A stretch of 64,000 bases of DNA, taken from Sinomonas atrocyanea (lineage in GTDB: Bacteria > Actinomycetota > Actinomycetes > Actinomycetales > Micrococcaceae). The notes beneath the pieces were generated by a model that saw only the letters and a program-made list of their open reading frames with translations, did not search any database and was not told where the DNA came from. How positions within the stretch are numbered: position 1 is the stretch's first letter; every line of letters begins with the position of its first letter. The stretch lies in the NCBI RefSeq assembly GCF_030811715.1, contig NZ_JAUSRH010000005.1, forward strand, positions 124,001 to 188,000, given 5' to 3'. Made by a program: the position numbers and the translations under genes. Shown piece by piece: positions 26,545 to 34,901 of this stretch.

Positions 26545-27414
26545 TCAGGCGTTGGCCGCGACTCGCCAGCGCGAGAAGCGGCGCTCGAGGGCGACCAGGA
26601 GCGTGTTCACCGCCAGGCCGAGGAGCGAGACGGTGAGGATGCCGGCGTACATGTCCGGGATGAGGAAGCTGGACTGCGCGTTGACGATCAGGTATCCGAG
26701 CCCGGCCTTCGCTCCGACCATCTCCGCCGCGATGAGCACGAGGATGGAGGCCGTCCCGGCCATCCGGATGCCGGCGAAGATCGTGGGCACGGCGGAGGGC
26801 AGGATGACCTTGCGGAACAGCGCGGGGTGCGAGAGCCCGAGCGAGCGCGCCGCCCGCACGAGCAGCGGGTCGACGGTCCGCACTCCGGCGACGGTGTTGA
26901 GCAGCACCGGGAAGAACGCGGCGTACGCGACGATCGTGATCTTCGATTCCTCGCCGATCCCGAGCAGGAGCGTGAACACCGGCAGGAGCGCGAGCGCGGC
27001 CGTGTTGCGGAAGACCTCGAGCAGCGGCGTGATGAAGGTGCTCAAGGGGCGGTACCAGGCGATGAGCAGCCCGGCCGTGACGCCGAGGACGACGGCGACG
27101 CCGAACCCCGCCACCGAGCGGGTGAGGCTGGCCGCGAGATGCGTCTCGAGCGCGCCGCCCGCGAGCAGCTTCCATGCCGCGGCGAGCACCTCGTGCAGGG
27201 GCGGGAGGAAGACGCGGGTCGACGGCGGCGCGAACCACAGCGGCCCCACCTCCCACAGGATGAGGAACGCCACGATCGCCGCGGACCTCCACAGGCTCGA
27301 GAGGACGACGGCGGCGGCTCGCCGGAGCGCGCGGGTGGCGCGCGGCCGGCGGGTCGTCGGGGAGGAGGCTGCGACGGCCTCGGCGGTCTGGAATGGTGCG
27401 GTGAGCGTGCTCAT
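26545..27414 (-). CDS. ABC transporter permease (SsuC/TauC type)
   Basis: A 289-residue inner-membrane permease with about six helices. The cytoplasmic EAA-like loop reads RAARSLGLSHPALFRKVILP, which docks to the ATPase. It has the SsuC/TauC layout with a short cytosolic N-terminus. Its ATG overlaps the ATPase stop by one base (TGATG at 27412-27416). Confidence 0.92.
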   Translation of the reverse strand: MSTLTAPFQTAEAVAASSPTTRRPRATRALRRAAAVVLSSLWRSAAIVAFLILWEVGPLWFAPPSTRVFLPPLHEVLAAAWKLLAGGALETHLAASLTRSVAGFGVAVVLGVTAGLLIAWYRPLSTFITPLLEVFRNTAALALLPVFTLLLGIGEESKITIVAYAAFFPVLLNTVAGVRTVDPLLVRAARSLGLSHPALFRKVILPSAVPTIFAGIRMAGTASILVLIAAEMVGAKAGLGYLIVNAQSSFLIPDMYAGILTVSLLGLAVNTLLVALERRFSRWRVAANA

Positions 27415-28211
27415 CAGGCGGAGATCCTTTCTGTCGTGGCGCGGCGGACTTCGTCGTGCAGGAGGTTCCAGACGTGGTGGCGGTACTCGACGAAGGCGGG
27501 GTGCGAGCGGATGTCCGCGTCGTCGTCGTACGCCGGGAGGTGGATGTCCACCACGGCCTTGAGGCGGCCAGGCCGGGAGCTCAGGACGGCGACCCGCTGC
27601 CCGAGGTAGACCGCTTCCTCGATGCCGTGGGTGATGAACACGATGGTCTTGCCCGTGGCCCGCCAGATCTTGCGCAGTTCGCCCTGGAGCTGCTCGCGGG
27701 TCTGGGCGTCGAGGGCGGCGAAGGGCTCGTCCATGAGGAGGATGTCGGGTTCGAAGGCGAGGCTGCGGGCGATCGCCACGCGCTGCTTCATGCCGCCCGA
27801 GAGCTCGTGCGGGTAGCGGTCCTCGAATCCCGCGAGCCCGACGAGGCCGAGGTAGTGGCGGGCCTTCTCGGCGCGTTCCCGCCTGCCGAGGCCCGTCCCC
27901 TCGAGCCCGATCGAGACATTCTGGGAGGCGGTGCGCCAGGGGAAGAGGGCGTACTGCTGGAACACGACGGCGCGGTCGCGGCCGGGACCGGTGACGGGCC
28001 TGCCGTCCACGAGCACGTCACCGGCCGTGGGGGTGGTGAGTCCGGCGAGCAGGTCGAGGAGGGTCGTCTTGCCGGAGCCGCTCGGTCCGACCAGGGTGAG
28101 GAACTCGCCGTCGCGGACATCCAGGGTGAGGCTGTCCAGAGCGGTCAGGGTTCCGCCCCCGCGGACGCGGAAGTGCTGGCTGACGGCGCGGAGACTGATC
28201 TTCGGGGTCAT
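27414..28211 (-). CDS. ABC transporter ATPase (SsuB/TauB type)
   Basis: A 265-residue ATPase: Walker A GPSGSGKTT, Q-loop VFQQYALFPW, signature LSGGMKQRVAIARSLAFEP, Walker B ILLMDEPFAALD and switch FITHGIEEAVYLG. It matches the nitrate/sulfonate/taurine importer ATPases. It starts four bases after the binding-protein stop and overlaps the permease start, so the three form a tight unit. Confidence 0.94.
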   Translation of the reverse strand: MTPKISLRAVSQHFRVRGGGTLTALDSLTLDVRDGEFLTLVGPSGSGKTTLLDLLAGLTTPTAGDVLVDGRPVTGPGRDRAVVFQQYALFPWRTASQNVSIGLEGTGLGRRERAEKARHYLGLVGLAGFEDRYPHELSGGMKQRVAIARSLAFEPDILLMDEPFAALDAQTREQLQGELRKIWRATGKTIVFITHGIEEAVYLGQRVAVLSSRPGRLKAVVDIHLPAYDDDADIRSHPAFVEYRHHVWNLLHDEVRRATTERISA

Positions 28212-28214
28212 GGC

Positions 28215-29243
28215 TCATCCCTTCGGGCTCGGCGATGCCGCGGCGAGCTGGTTGAAGTCGTTGGTGTAGTACTTGGACGGCGTGACGGGTCCGGTCACGA
28301 TCCCGGCCTCCTTAAGCCACGAGTCCCAGCGGGAGAAGTCCGCGTCCGCGATGACCCCGGCGTGGGGCACCCCGACGCTCTTGAAGTACTTCAGGTTCTT
28401 GGTGCTCTCGCCGCGGTTGCGCTTCTCGATGATCTGGGTGAAGCGTGCGATCACCTGCTCGCGGGGGGTGGTGCGCTCCCACTCGATGGCCTTGGCAACG
28501 CCCGTGGTGAACGTGCGCACGGTGTCCGGATTCTTCGCGATGAAGTCTGTCCGGAAGACGTACTGCCCACCGGCGAAGGCCCCGAACAGGCCGTAGTCGC
28601 TGAAGAGCGAGCGCAGGCCGCCACCGGCGATCGCGTTGTCCTGGAGGACCCCGCCGAGCACGCCGACATCGACCTGGCCGCGGCGGACCGCCTCCTCGGT
28701 GTCGTTCGGCGGCAGGACCACGAGCTGGACCTGCTTGATCTCCTCGGGGCTCAGTCCGTTCTTCTCGAGCCAGGTGTCGATGACGGCCTCGGAGTGCGCG
28801 CCGAGCGTGTTGACGGCGACCTTCCTGCCGATCAGGTCGCGGGCCGTGTGGATCGGGCTGTCGTCCTTGACGTAGAAGCCGTTGAAGGTCTTCTCGTCCT
28901 CGCCGTAGTAGTTCACGACAGCCTTCACGGGTGCGCCGGCTTCGACAAGCTTGACGACGGCGCCGGTGAAGGCGCCCCCGAAGTCGGTCTGGCCGGTTGC
29001 GGCGGACTGGATGTCCTGCGGCCCGCTGGTCGTGTTGCCCACCCAGGTGAGCTTGAGGCCGCCGAGGAAGCCGAGGTCCTGGGCGAGTTCGGGGAGGGTG
29101 ACGTTGTTGGCGGAGCCCTGGTACCTCAGCTCGGTGGCCTCCTGCTCTCCGCCGGTGGCGGCGGCCGGGCCGGAGCAGGCCGAGACGGTCAGGGCGATGA
29201 CGGCCGCGGCGGCCGCTCCTGCAAGGGCTGCGAGTCTCTTCAT
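28215..29243 (-). CDS. sulfonate-type ABC substrate-binding lipoprotein
   Basis: A 342-residue lipoprotein. The signal is MKRLAALAGA plus a hydrophobic run, with the lipobox ending at Cys23 (VSAC). The mature part is an SsuA/TauA/NMT1-like periplasmic-binding fold: QGSANNVTLPELAQDLGFL, QTDFGGAFTGAVVKLVEAGA, RDLIGRKVAVNTLG and DVGVLGGVLQD. It would capture an alkyl- or arylsulfonate and hand it to the permease. AAGGAA precedes the ATG. Confidence 0.92.
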   Translation of the reverse strand: MKRLAALAGAAAAAVIALTVSACSGPAAATGGEQEATELRYQGSANNVTLPELAQDLGFLGGLKLTWVGNTTSGPQDIQSAATGQTDFGGAFTGAVVKLVEAGAPVKAVVNYYGEDEKTFNGFYVKDDSPIHTARDLIGRKVAVNTLGAHSEAVIDTWLEKNGLSPEEIKQVQLVVLPPNDTEEAVRRGQVDVGVLGGVLQDNAIAGGGLRSLFSDYGLFGAFAGGQYVFRTDFIAKNPDTVRTFTTGVAKAIEWERTTPREQVIARFTQIIEKRNRGESTKNLKYFKSVGVPHAGVIADADFSRWDSWLKEAGIVTGPVTPSKYYTNDFNQLAAASPSPKG

Positions 29244-29342
29244 CGGAACTTCCTTGGGTTTCTGCGGTGCACGGAGGCAGCGGTGATGGGCGCACGGCGG
29301 ATCACCGCGTGCGGGGAGGGAAAGAGAGGGGGCCTGGGCCGG

Positions 29343-29828
29343 CTACTTGGCCCAGTAGGCGTGGTTGGTGAGGGGGCGGAAGCTCTCCGGATCCGAGGCG
29401 CTGGCGACCTCGCCGATCAGGATCACGTGGTCCCCCGCCTCTACTCGCTGCCAGAGGCGACACTCGAGGCGCGGGACGTCGTCGGCCACGATGGGTGAGC
29501 CCAGAACGCCGGGCTCCCAGGCCAGTCCCGCGAACTTCTCCGTCCCCTTCGCCGCGAAGCGCTGCACGAGGCCGCGGTCCGACTCGGACAGGAGGTGCAC
29601 CGCGAAGTTGTCAGTCGCGTTCCAGACATCGAAGGACGAGGATCGCCGGTCCACGGCCCACGAGACGAGCGGCGGGTCCAGGCTCACGGACGTGAACGAG
29701 TTGCTCACGAGGCCCGCAAGCGTGCCGCCGCTCTCTGTGGTGATGACCGCGATGCCCGTGGCCCAGTGCCCCATGGTGCGGCGGAGCTCCGTAGGGCTGA
29801 CGGCGTGCTGCGCGGTGGTGAGGGTCAT
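29343..29828 (-). CDS. flavin reductase family protein
   Basis: A 161-residue FMN-binding reductase with the split-barrel fold: LRRTMGHWATGIAVITT, LVSNSFTSVSLDPPLVSW, NFAVHLLS and GDHVILIGEV. It would feed FMNH2 to the LLM monooxygenase at the end of the same operon. As the first gene of the operon it lies 67 bases downstream of a SAM-IV-like aptamer. The SD at the ATG is weak, which fits riboswitch-controlled initiation but also leaves the start a little uncertain. Confidence 0.92.
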   Translation of the reverse strand: MTLTTAQHAVSPTELRRTMGHWATGIAVITTESGGTLAGLVSNSFTSVSLDPPLVSWAVDRRSSSFDVWNATDNFAVHLLSESDRGLVQRFAAKGTEKFAGLAWEPGVLGSPIVADDVPRLECRLWQRVEAGDHVILIGEVASASDPESFRPLTNHAYWAK

Positions 29829-29893
29829 GATGGTCCAATCCCGCGGACGCCCGCTTCCGGGCGCCGTACTTGCCGCGGATGGGACACCGCGGC

Positions 29894-29976
29894 CGGATCC
29901 TCATCTGGGGCACCCCACTACGGACGAGGGTTGCCGCCCGGCCAGCCAGAGCTTCACGCCGGGACTCTTGATCCTG
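29894..29976 (-). ncRNA. SAM-IV-type riboswitch upstream of sulfonate operon
   Basis: Read on the minus strand the leader has P1 (GGATC at 29974-29970 with GATCC at 29899-29895), then CAAGAG (29970-29965), a CCCGGC/GCCGGG stem, the conserved GCAACCC (29934-29928) and the GGGGUGCCCC hairpin (29916-29907) followed by AGAUGA. Order and conserved bases match the actinobacterial SAM-IV class known upstream of sulfur genes. Downstream bases 29829-29893 contain CCGCGG repeats and a GCCCG-GAAG-CGGGC hairpin that could act as expression platform. When S-adenosylmethionine is plentiful the operon should be off. Confidence 0.82.
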
Positions 29977-30311
29977 GGCCCGAATCTACGGAACCCCTTC
30001 AGCCCCGTCCATACGCTCCCGTAACAACGACGTGGGGCGTCGCGAGGGGAAATGCGGCGTCGCCGGGGGCAACAATGGCGCCCGGCGACGGGGGCCGGGC
30101 GAGACGGAATGCGTCCTCCTCTTGCGGTTCTTTGCAGGGCTCAGGGGTGCCACTCCACGCAGGTTTCCCCCGAGGGGCAGACCTTGGCCCGGGGTGTCGG
30201 CCCGGACTGCGGCGAGTCGGCCTCCCCGTGGCGGCGGCTCTGGGGAGACCTGCCCCGGCGCCGACACCGAGGCGGCGGCGGGCGGCATGCAGCGCCACCC
30301 GCCGGATCGCC
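29977..30311. other. intergenic between sulfonate operon leader and GMC oxidase
   Basis: About 335 bases with no convincing gene. It must hold the promoter of the sulfonate operon and the terminator of the minus-strand GMC gene. A 10-bp perfect inverted repeat (CGTCGCCGGG at 30058-30067 with its complement at 30081-30090, 13-base loop) is the best terminator candidate. A longer-range GGTGTCGGC/GCCGACACC pair is also present. Confidence 0.5.
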
Positions 30312-31910
30312 CTAGCGGGCCGCAGTGCTACGCCGGGAGACCGAGGCGAGGCTGGCCGCGGCCCGTTGCGCTCCCCGCACGGCGAGGGCAACGCTCATGA
30401 GGGTTGGGTTCATCGTCGTCGCCGTGGGGATGAGCGCATTCCCTCCGACGACCAGGCCGTCGTAGCCCCACACACGGGACCACGGGTCGGCCACCGAGGT
30501 CCCGTCGTCGGTCTCGCCCATGCGCATCGTGCCCTGATAGTGCAGGCTCGAGCCGTTCGGCATGAGCCTGGGCTCGGCGACGAACTCGCCGAGCGCCGTG
30601 CCCGCGCGCCGGAGGCGTGCCGTTGCCTCGGCAATCTCTGCCTGCTCGGAGTCAGTGAGGGCGTAGGTGATGGTCATGGCGGGGAATCCCCGGTAGTCGA
30701 GTTCGCTGTCGTCGAAGGTGACGCCGTCCTCGAAGCGGGGGCGCTTGCGCAGACCGTAGCCCATGTTGACGTAGCCCCAGCGGTTGCCCGCGCGTGGGTG
30801 GGAGGGGTCCAGGGGGAAGGGGGTCGTCTCCGAGTACATGACCTGGACCGAGAAGGGGTGGTCGGGCTCGGAGAAGGGGATGCGGTTCACGGCGGCCACC
30901 GGATCGGCGGCGTTGAGCGCGCGGCGGGCAAGTTCGTCGTCGAGCTCGGCCTCGCTGACGAAGCGCTCCATCTTCTGGCCGTCGAGGGCTACGGTCGAGA
31001 TCACGACCGGGTGCTCCGTGAGGTAGCGGCCGAGGGCCGCGGGGCGGATCCCGGAGGCCCACAGGAGCTGGGGCGAGCGGAACGCGTCCGCGGCCACAAC
31101 CACCAGGTCGGCGGCCACGAAGGACGTGGTCCGGGTGCGCAGGTCCTCGACGGTGAGGCCGGTGACGCGAGTGCCGTCCAGCTCCACCTGCCGCACGAGG
31201 CTGAGGTCGCGCAGCTCGAAGCGGGCGGAGAGGGGTGAGGACGGGTCGATCAGTGGGCCCAGGACCACGTCGGCCCCCGCCCACCGCATCGAGCCGTCCG
31301 GCTGGGGGTCCCCGGCAACCGGCAGCGTGCCGACCCCGTAGCCCTCGGGCAGCTCGCCGGTGAACTCCTCCTCGAGCAGCGACCGGATGCCAGCTCCGAC
31401 CGCCGAGTCGGCGAACGCGGCACCCTGCACATGGAGGAGCTCCTTGGCCCTGCCGAGGAGGTCCTCCCACTCCCCGTCCGGGATGAAGGGCACCTTCTCG
31501 CTGAACGCGGGCGACGGCGTCGCGCACGTCCAGTGGGCCCCCTGGCCTCCGACGTTGGTCGCGGCAGCAGCGGCCGGGAACGTGGGGGCGTGGGCGGAGC
31601 CTTCGCCGCCGAAGTCGAGCAGGTGGGTGCCCTGGCGCGCGGTGAACATGCCCTCGACGACGGTGCCTGCAGGGATCCCGAGTGATTCGCGGTAGGCCCC
31701 GGCCTGCGGGCCCTGAGACATCTCGCGTGCCCGCGCCTTGGCCTCGGGGTCGGCGATGTTGCGCACGCTCTCCCCGGGGATGCCGCTGAGCTGCGGCCCG
31801 GCCTCGAACATGATCACGCGCGCCTCGGGATGTTCCTCAAGCAGGACCCTGGCATAGGCGGAGCCGACGGGGCCGCTGCCGACGATCGCGATCGTGGGGC
31901 TATCAGACAT
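30312..31910 (-). CDS. GMC/pyranose-oxidase-like FAD oxidoreductase, probable C-glycoside 3-oxidase 1
   Basis: Probably oxidises the C3 hydroxyl of a C-linked sugar, the step that makes the C-C bond breakable. 532 residues: FAD-binding AIVGSGPVGSAYARVL (8-23), NVGGQGAHWTCATP matching the pyranose 2-oxidase motif in which the His binds FAD, and catalytic His457 (SLHYQGTMRMGETDDGTS) with Asn501 (MNPTLMSVALAV). No signal peptide, so it is cytosolic. It lies 21 bases after the MFS gene in one operon; AAGGAG precedes the ATG. Neighbouring deglycosidase subunits point to the CarA/CGO type; a plain pyranose oxidase is the alternative. Confidence 0.83.
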   Translation of the reverse strand: MSDSPTIAIVGSGPVGSAYARVLLEEHPEARVIMFEAGPQLSGIPGESVRNIADPEAKARAREMSQGPQAGAYRESLGIPAGTVVEGMFTARQGTHLLDFGGEGSAHAPTFPAAAAATNVGGQGAHWTCATPSPAFSEKVPFIPDGEWEDLLGRAKELLHVQGAAFADSAVGAGIRSLLEEEFTGELPEGYGVGTLPVAGDPQPDGSMRWAGADVVLGPLIDPSSPLSARFELRDLSLVRQVELDGTRVTGLTVEDLRTRTTSFVAADLVVVAADAFRSPQLLWASGIRPAALGRYLTEHPVVISTVALDGQKMERFVSEAELDDELARRALNAADPVAAVNRIPFSEPDHPFSVQVMYSETTPFPLDPSHPRAGNRWGYVNMGYGLRKRPRFEDGVTFDDSELDYRGFPAMTITYALTDSEQAEIAEATARLRRAGTALGEFVAEPRLMPNGSSLHYQGTMRMGETDDGTSVADPWSRVWGYDGLVVGGNALIPTATTMNPTLMSVALAVRGAQRAAASLASVSRRSTAAR

Positions 31911-31931
31911 GGGAAGACTCCTTGCTCGAGG

Positions 31932-33422
31932 TTAGGCGGAGAGCGGTTCGTGGGTGGGGGACGGCTCGAGCTCGTCGGAGAGTCGCCCGTGGGGAAGGAG
32001 GAGCGCGGCGACGATCCCGAGGGCGTAGGTCAGCGCGAGCGCCCCGAAGATCGGGGCGAAGACGTCGTGGTAGATGCCCGCGACGGCGTCCTGCAGGGCC
32101 GCGTCCGCGGCATGCACGGCCTGCGGCGTGAGGTCCGCAGCGTCGGTGCCGGCCGGGAGGCGGGCGGCCACGCCGAAGCCGATCACCCCGCCGATGATCG
32201 CCGTTGCGAGGGTTGAGCCGACCTGGCGCGTGAGGTTCACCGTGGCCGTGACGACGCCGGTCTCCGTTCGGGGCGCCGCGTTCTGCACGACGGCGATGAT
32301 GAGGCTCATGAAGGCCCCCGTCCCGAGGCCCACGAGGGCCATGACGGCCATGGGGACCCAGAGCGGGAGCGCGGGCGGAAGCAGCGCCATGATCCCGAGC
32401 CCGAGGGTCCCCACCGAGGTCCCGATGATCGGGAAGGCGCGGTAGCGTCCGGTGCGGCTCGCGAGGAATCCGGTGAGCAGGTTGCTCACGAGCATGCCGA
32501 AGACCGTGGCGATGGGCACGAGCCCGGAGACGGTCGCGCTCGTCCGGTACGCCATCTGGAAGTAGGTGGGCAGGTAGGAGGTGATCGAGAACAGGCCGAT
32601 GCCGACGATCGAGGAGATGACGGTGCCCGCCGCGACGGTGCGGTTCGCGAAGTGGCGGAGGGGAATGAGCGGCTCCGCGGCCCGCCGTTCCGCGAGGAGG
32701 AAGAGGGCGAAGCCGACGACGGCCGCGGCGAAGGCGCCTGTGGCCGCGAGGCCGGCCGAAGGGTCCCCTGCCCACGAGACGCCCAGCACAAGCGCCACGA
32801 GGACGAAGGTGAACGCGACTGCCCCCGGGAGGTCGAAGCGGCGCCCCGCTCCGGTGCCCTCGAGGTGCGGGAGGGCGAGGACCGCGAGCACGAGGGCCAC
32901 TGCGCCCACCGGGAGGTTGACCCAGAAGACCCAGGGCCAGCCCCACGAGTCGGTGATGAGGCCGCCGAGGACGGGGCCTATGAGGATCGCCACGGGGAAG
33001 GCGGCGCCGACGATCGCCATGTAGCGCGGGCGCGCCCGCGGGGCGGCGACCTGGGCGATGATCGTCTGCGACATGAGCTGCAGGCCTGCTGAGCTCATGC
33101 CCTGCACGACACGGCAGGCGATGAGCCATCCCATGCTCGCCGCGAACCCGCATGCGAGAGAGGCCACGAGGAACAGGACGAGCGAGGACACGAACACAAG
33201 GCGGGGCCCGACGACGTCGCCGAGCTTGCCGAGCACGGGGATGAGGACCGTGCTCGCGAGGGTGTAGCCGACGACGACCCATCCCATGTGCTGGAGGGCG
33301 CCGAGCTGGCCGGCGACGGTCGCGAGCGAGGTCGAGACCACTGTGTTGTCGAGGGCTCCGAGGAAGGAGACGGCGAGGAGTGAAACGAGGGTGAGGCGGA
33401 GCCTCAGGAGCGAGAGCGGCAT
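31932..33422 (-). CDS. MFS transporter, 14-helix DHA2 type, paired with oxidase 1
   Basis: A 496-residue exporter-like transporter: LGALDNTVVSTSLATVAGQL in TM1, GKLGDVVGPRLVFVSSLVLF as motif A, and ILIGPVLGGLITD as motif C. I use the ATG at 33422, giving the normal MPLSLLRLRLTL start. The longer frame from 33536 begins inside the putative promoter and directly beside the operator. It is divergent from a ROK regulator and co-transcribed with the oxidase at 30312. It may export an aglycone or toxic intermediate, or import the glycoside; direction cannot be read from sequence. Confidence 0.88.
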   Translation of the reverse strand: MPLSLLRLRLTLVSLLAVSFLGALDNTVVSTSLATVAGQLGALQHMGWVVVGYTLASTVLIPVLGKLGDVVGPRLVFVSSLVLFLVASLACGFAASMGWLIACRVVQGMSSAGLQLMSQTIIAQVAAPRARPRYMAIVGAAFPVAILIGPVLGGLITDSWGWPWVFWVNLPVGAVALVLAVLALPHLEGTGAGRRFDLPGAVAFTFVLVALVLGVSWAGDPSAGLAATGAFAAAVVGFALFLLAERRAAEPLIPLRHFANRTVAAGTVISSIVGIGLFSITSYLPTYFQMAYRTSATVSGLVPIATVFGMLVSNLLTGFLASRTGRYRAFPIIGTSVGTLGLGIMALLPPALPLWVPMAVMALVGLGTGAFMSLIIAVVQNAAPRTETGVVTATVNLTRQVGSTLATAIIGGVIGFGVAARLPAGTDAADLTPQAVHAADAALQDAVAGIYHDVFAPIFGALALTYALGIVAALLLPHGRLSDELEPSPTHEPLSA

Positions 33423-33525
33423 GTGGCGTTGCCCGAACGATCGGGCCGTCGACGCGACGTATTGTGCCTGGCCCCGCAAGGTCACGGTCCAGAACGGGCT
33501 CCTGCGAACCCCGACGTCAGAGTTC

Positions 33526-33554
33526 AAACTACCCATTCTTTAGTCGAAAAACAA
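33526..33554 (-). promoter_or_regulatory. promoter of MFS-oxidase operon
   Basis: On the minus strand TTGTTT (33554-33549) and TAGTTT (33531-33526) are separated by exactly 17 bases, a fair sigma-70-type promoter about 104 bases upstream of the ATG at 33422. The palindrome at 33538-33560 covers the -35 box and most of the spacer. Confidence 0.5.
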
Positions 33555-33560
33555 CTAAAG
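33538..33560. promoter_or_regulatory. operator palindrome CTTTAGT-N9-ACTAAAG
   Basis: Perfect 7-bp arms (33538-33544 and 33554-33560) with a 9-base AT-rich centre, between the divergent MFS and ROK genes. It overlaps the -35 element of the MFS promoter, so binding should repress. The neighbouring ROK protein is the obvious candidate. Confidence 0.65.
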
Positions 33561-33569
33561 AAAGTCGCG

Positions 33570-33587
33570 TTGCATCGTTTGATGCAA
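33570..33587. promoter_or_regulatory. second palindrome TTGCATC-GTTT-GATGCAA before ROK start
   Basis: A perfect 7-bp dyad with a 4-base centre ending 10 bases before the GTG of the ROK gene. It can be an autoregulatory operator or, as RNA, a hairpin just upstream of the GGAG ribosome site. Confidence 0.5.
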
Positions 33588-33597
33588 GAATGGAGCG

Positions 33598-34863
33598 GTG
33601 AGCACAGACTCGACCCTTCGCTTCGGCGCCCAGACCGATGAGGTCACGAGCTTCCTGCGCATCGTCAACCTCGTGCGGAACGGGGAGGCGACCACGAGGC
33701 CCGAGATCGGGCGCGCCACCGGCCTCGGGCGCGGGGTGGTGGCCCAGCGGGTCGACCAGGCCATCCGGCTGGGGTTTCTCGAGGACGCCGAGTTCGGCCC
33801 CTCGTCCGGCGGCCGCGCCCCGCGGACGCTCCGTTTCAGGGCCGATCAGGGCCGCATTGTCGTCTGCGCCCTCGGGGTGCTCCACATCAGGGTCGGCATC
33901 GCGGCGCTCGATGGCGACATCCTGGACCAGGCGCATCGACGCTGGGAGATTGCCCGCGGGCCAGAGGAGACGCTCGACGCGGCCATGGCGCTCATCGACG
34001 AAGTCCTCGCCCGGGCGGGTGAGGACCGGCCCCTCTGGAGCGTCGTCGTCGGTCTGCCCGGCCCCGTCGACTTCGAGACGGGACGACCGGTAGCGCCGCC
34101 GATCATGCCGGGCTGGGACGGTTTCCCCGTGCGGGAACGCTTCGAGGATAGGTTCGACGCACCCGTTTGGGTGGACAACGACTCCAACCTCCTCGCGCTG
34201 AGCGAGCGGGCCCGGCGCCGAGCCGACCATGCGGACTTGATCTTCTGCAAGGTCGGGTCGGGCATCGGAGCCGGCCTGCTGTCGCAGGGGCGGCTCCACC
34301 GGGGCGCGAATGGCGCAGCGGGCGACATCGGGCACGTCCCTGTGGCGGGGGCCCGAGTCCAGTGCCGCTGCGGGAAGGTGGGCTGCCTCGAGGCGGTGGC
34401 CGGAGGCTGGGCCCTCGTCCGGGACGCCAAGCAGGCGATCGCCGAGGGCACGACGACCCAGCTCTCCGCTGTCCTCGACCAGGACGGGACCCTCTCGCCC
34501 GAGGACATCGCACGGGCGGCGAAGGACGGCGATGCCCTCGCAATCTCCCTCGTGCAGGCGTCCGGCCGCGTGGTAGGCGAGGCGATTGCAGGCTTGGTCA
34601 ACATGTTCAACCCCGCGGTGATCGTGGTGGGCGGGGCGCTGGCGTCTGCGAGCGAGGTCTACCTGGCCGAGATCCGCCGGCGTGTCTACGAGGTCTCCCA
34701 CCCCCTCGCCACCCGGGACCTGCAGATCCTCCTGTCCATGAACGATCAGCGCGAACCGCTCCGCGGCGGGGCCGAGCTCGCCCGCGAACAGCTGTTCGAG
34801 GTGACCTTCCCCCGGTGGTTCGCTGCGGGCCGCCCGTCGCGCGAGGGCGTGCCCGTCGGCTGA
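33598..34863 (+). CDS. ROK-family transcriptional regulator 1
   Basis: A 421-residue ROK repressor. Winged HTH at about residues 15-80 (NGEATTRPEIGRATGLGRGV and the wing GGRAPRTLRF), then the actin-like sugar-kinase fold (VGLPGPVDFETG, VDNDSNLLALSE, KVGSGIGAGLL). The zinc motif is intact: His246, Cys256, Cys258 and Cys263 (GDIGHVPV, CRCGKVGC). ROK proteins release DNA on binding a sugar or sugar derivative, so the inducer is probably a (keto-)sugar or the glycoside. The GTG start at 33598 has GGAG in front. Divergent from the MFS-oxidase operon, its likely target. Confidence 0.93.
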   Translation: MSTDSTLRFGAQTDEVTSFLRIVNLVRNGEATTRPEIGRATGLGRGVVAQRVDQAIRLGFLEDAEFGPSSGGRAPRTLRFRADQGRIVVCALGVLHIRVGIAALDGDILDQAHRRWEIARGPEETLDAAMALIDEVLARAGEDRPLWSVVVGLPGPVDFETGRPVAPPIMPGWDGFPVRERFEDRFDAPVWVDNDSNLLALSERARRRADHADLIFCKVGSGIGAGLLSQGRLHRGANGAAGDIGHVPVAGARVQCRCGKVGCLEAVAGGWALVRDAKQAIAEGTTTQLSAVLDQDGTLSPEDIARAAKDGDALAISLVQASGRVVGEAIAGLVNMFNPAVIVVGGALASASEVYLAEIRRRVYEVSHPLATRDLQILLSMNDQREPLRGGAELAREQLFEVTFPRWFAAGRPSREGVPVG

Positions 34864-34876
34864 CGGGCACACCCTC
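34843..34876. terminator. hairpin over the ROK1 stop codon
   Basis: Arms GAGGGCGTGCCCGTC (34843-34857) and GACGGGCACACCCTC (34862-34876) pair with one mismatch around a GGCT loop. The stop codon lies at the loop. It separates the ROK gene from the convergent deglycosidase beta gene and should stop transcription from both sides. Confidence 0.72.
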
Positions 34877-34901
34877 GGTGCCGGCAGTGCTGCCCCGCCG
34901 C

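Noticed and set aside
30312-31910. Cholesterol oxidase or choline dehydrogenase
   Set aside because: The AHWTCA motif, length and HYQGTxRMG...NPT spacing fit pyranose-oxidase-like C-glycoside oxidases, and the neighbours are deglycosidase subunits.
33423-33536. Upstream ATG at 33536 as the start of the DHA2 MFS gene
   Set aside because: It lies inside the predicted promoter and touches the operator, has no proper SD, and adds 38 residues before the normal family N-terminus.
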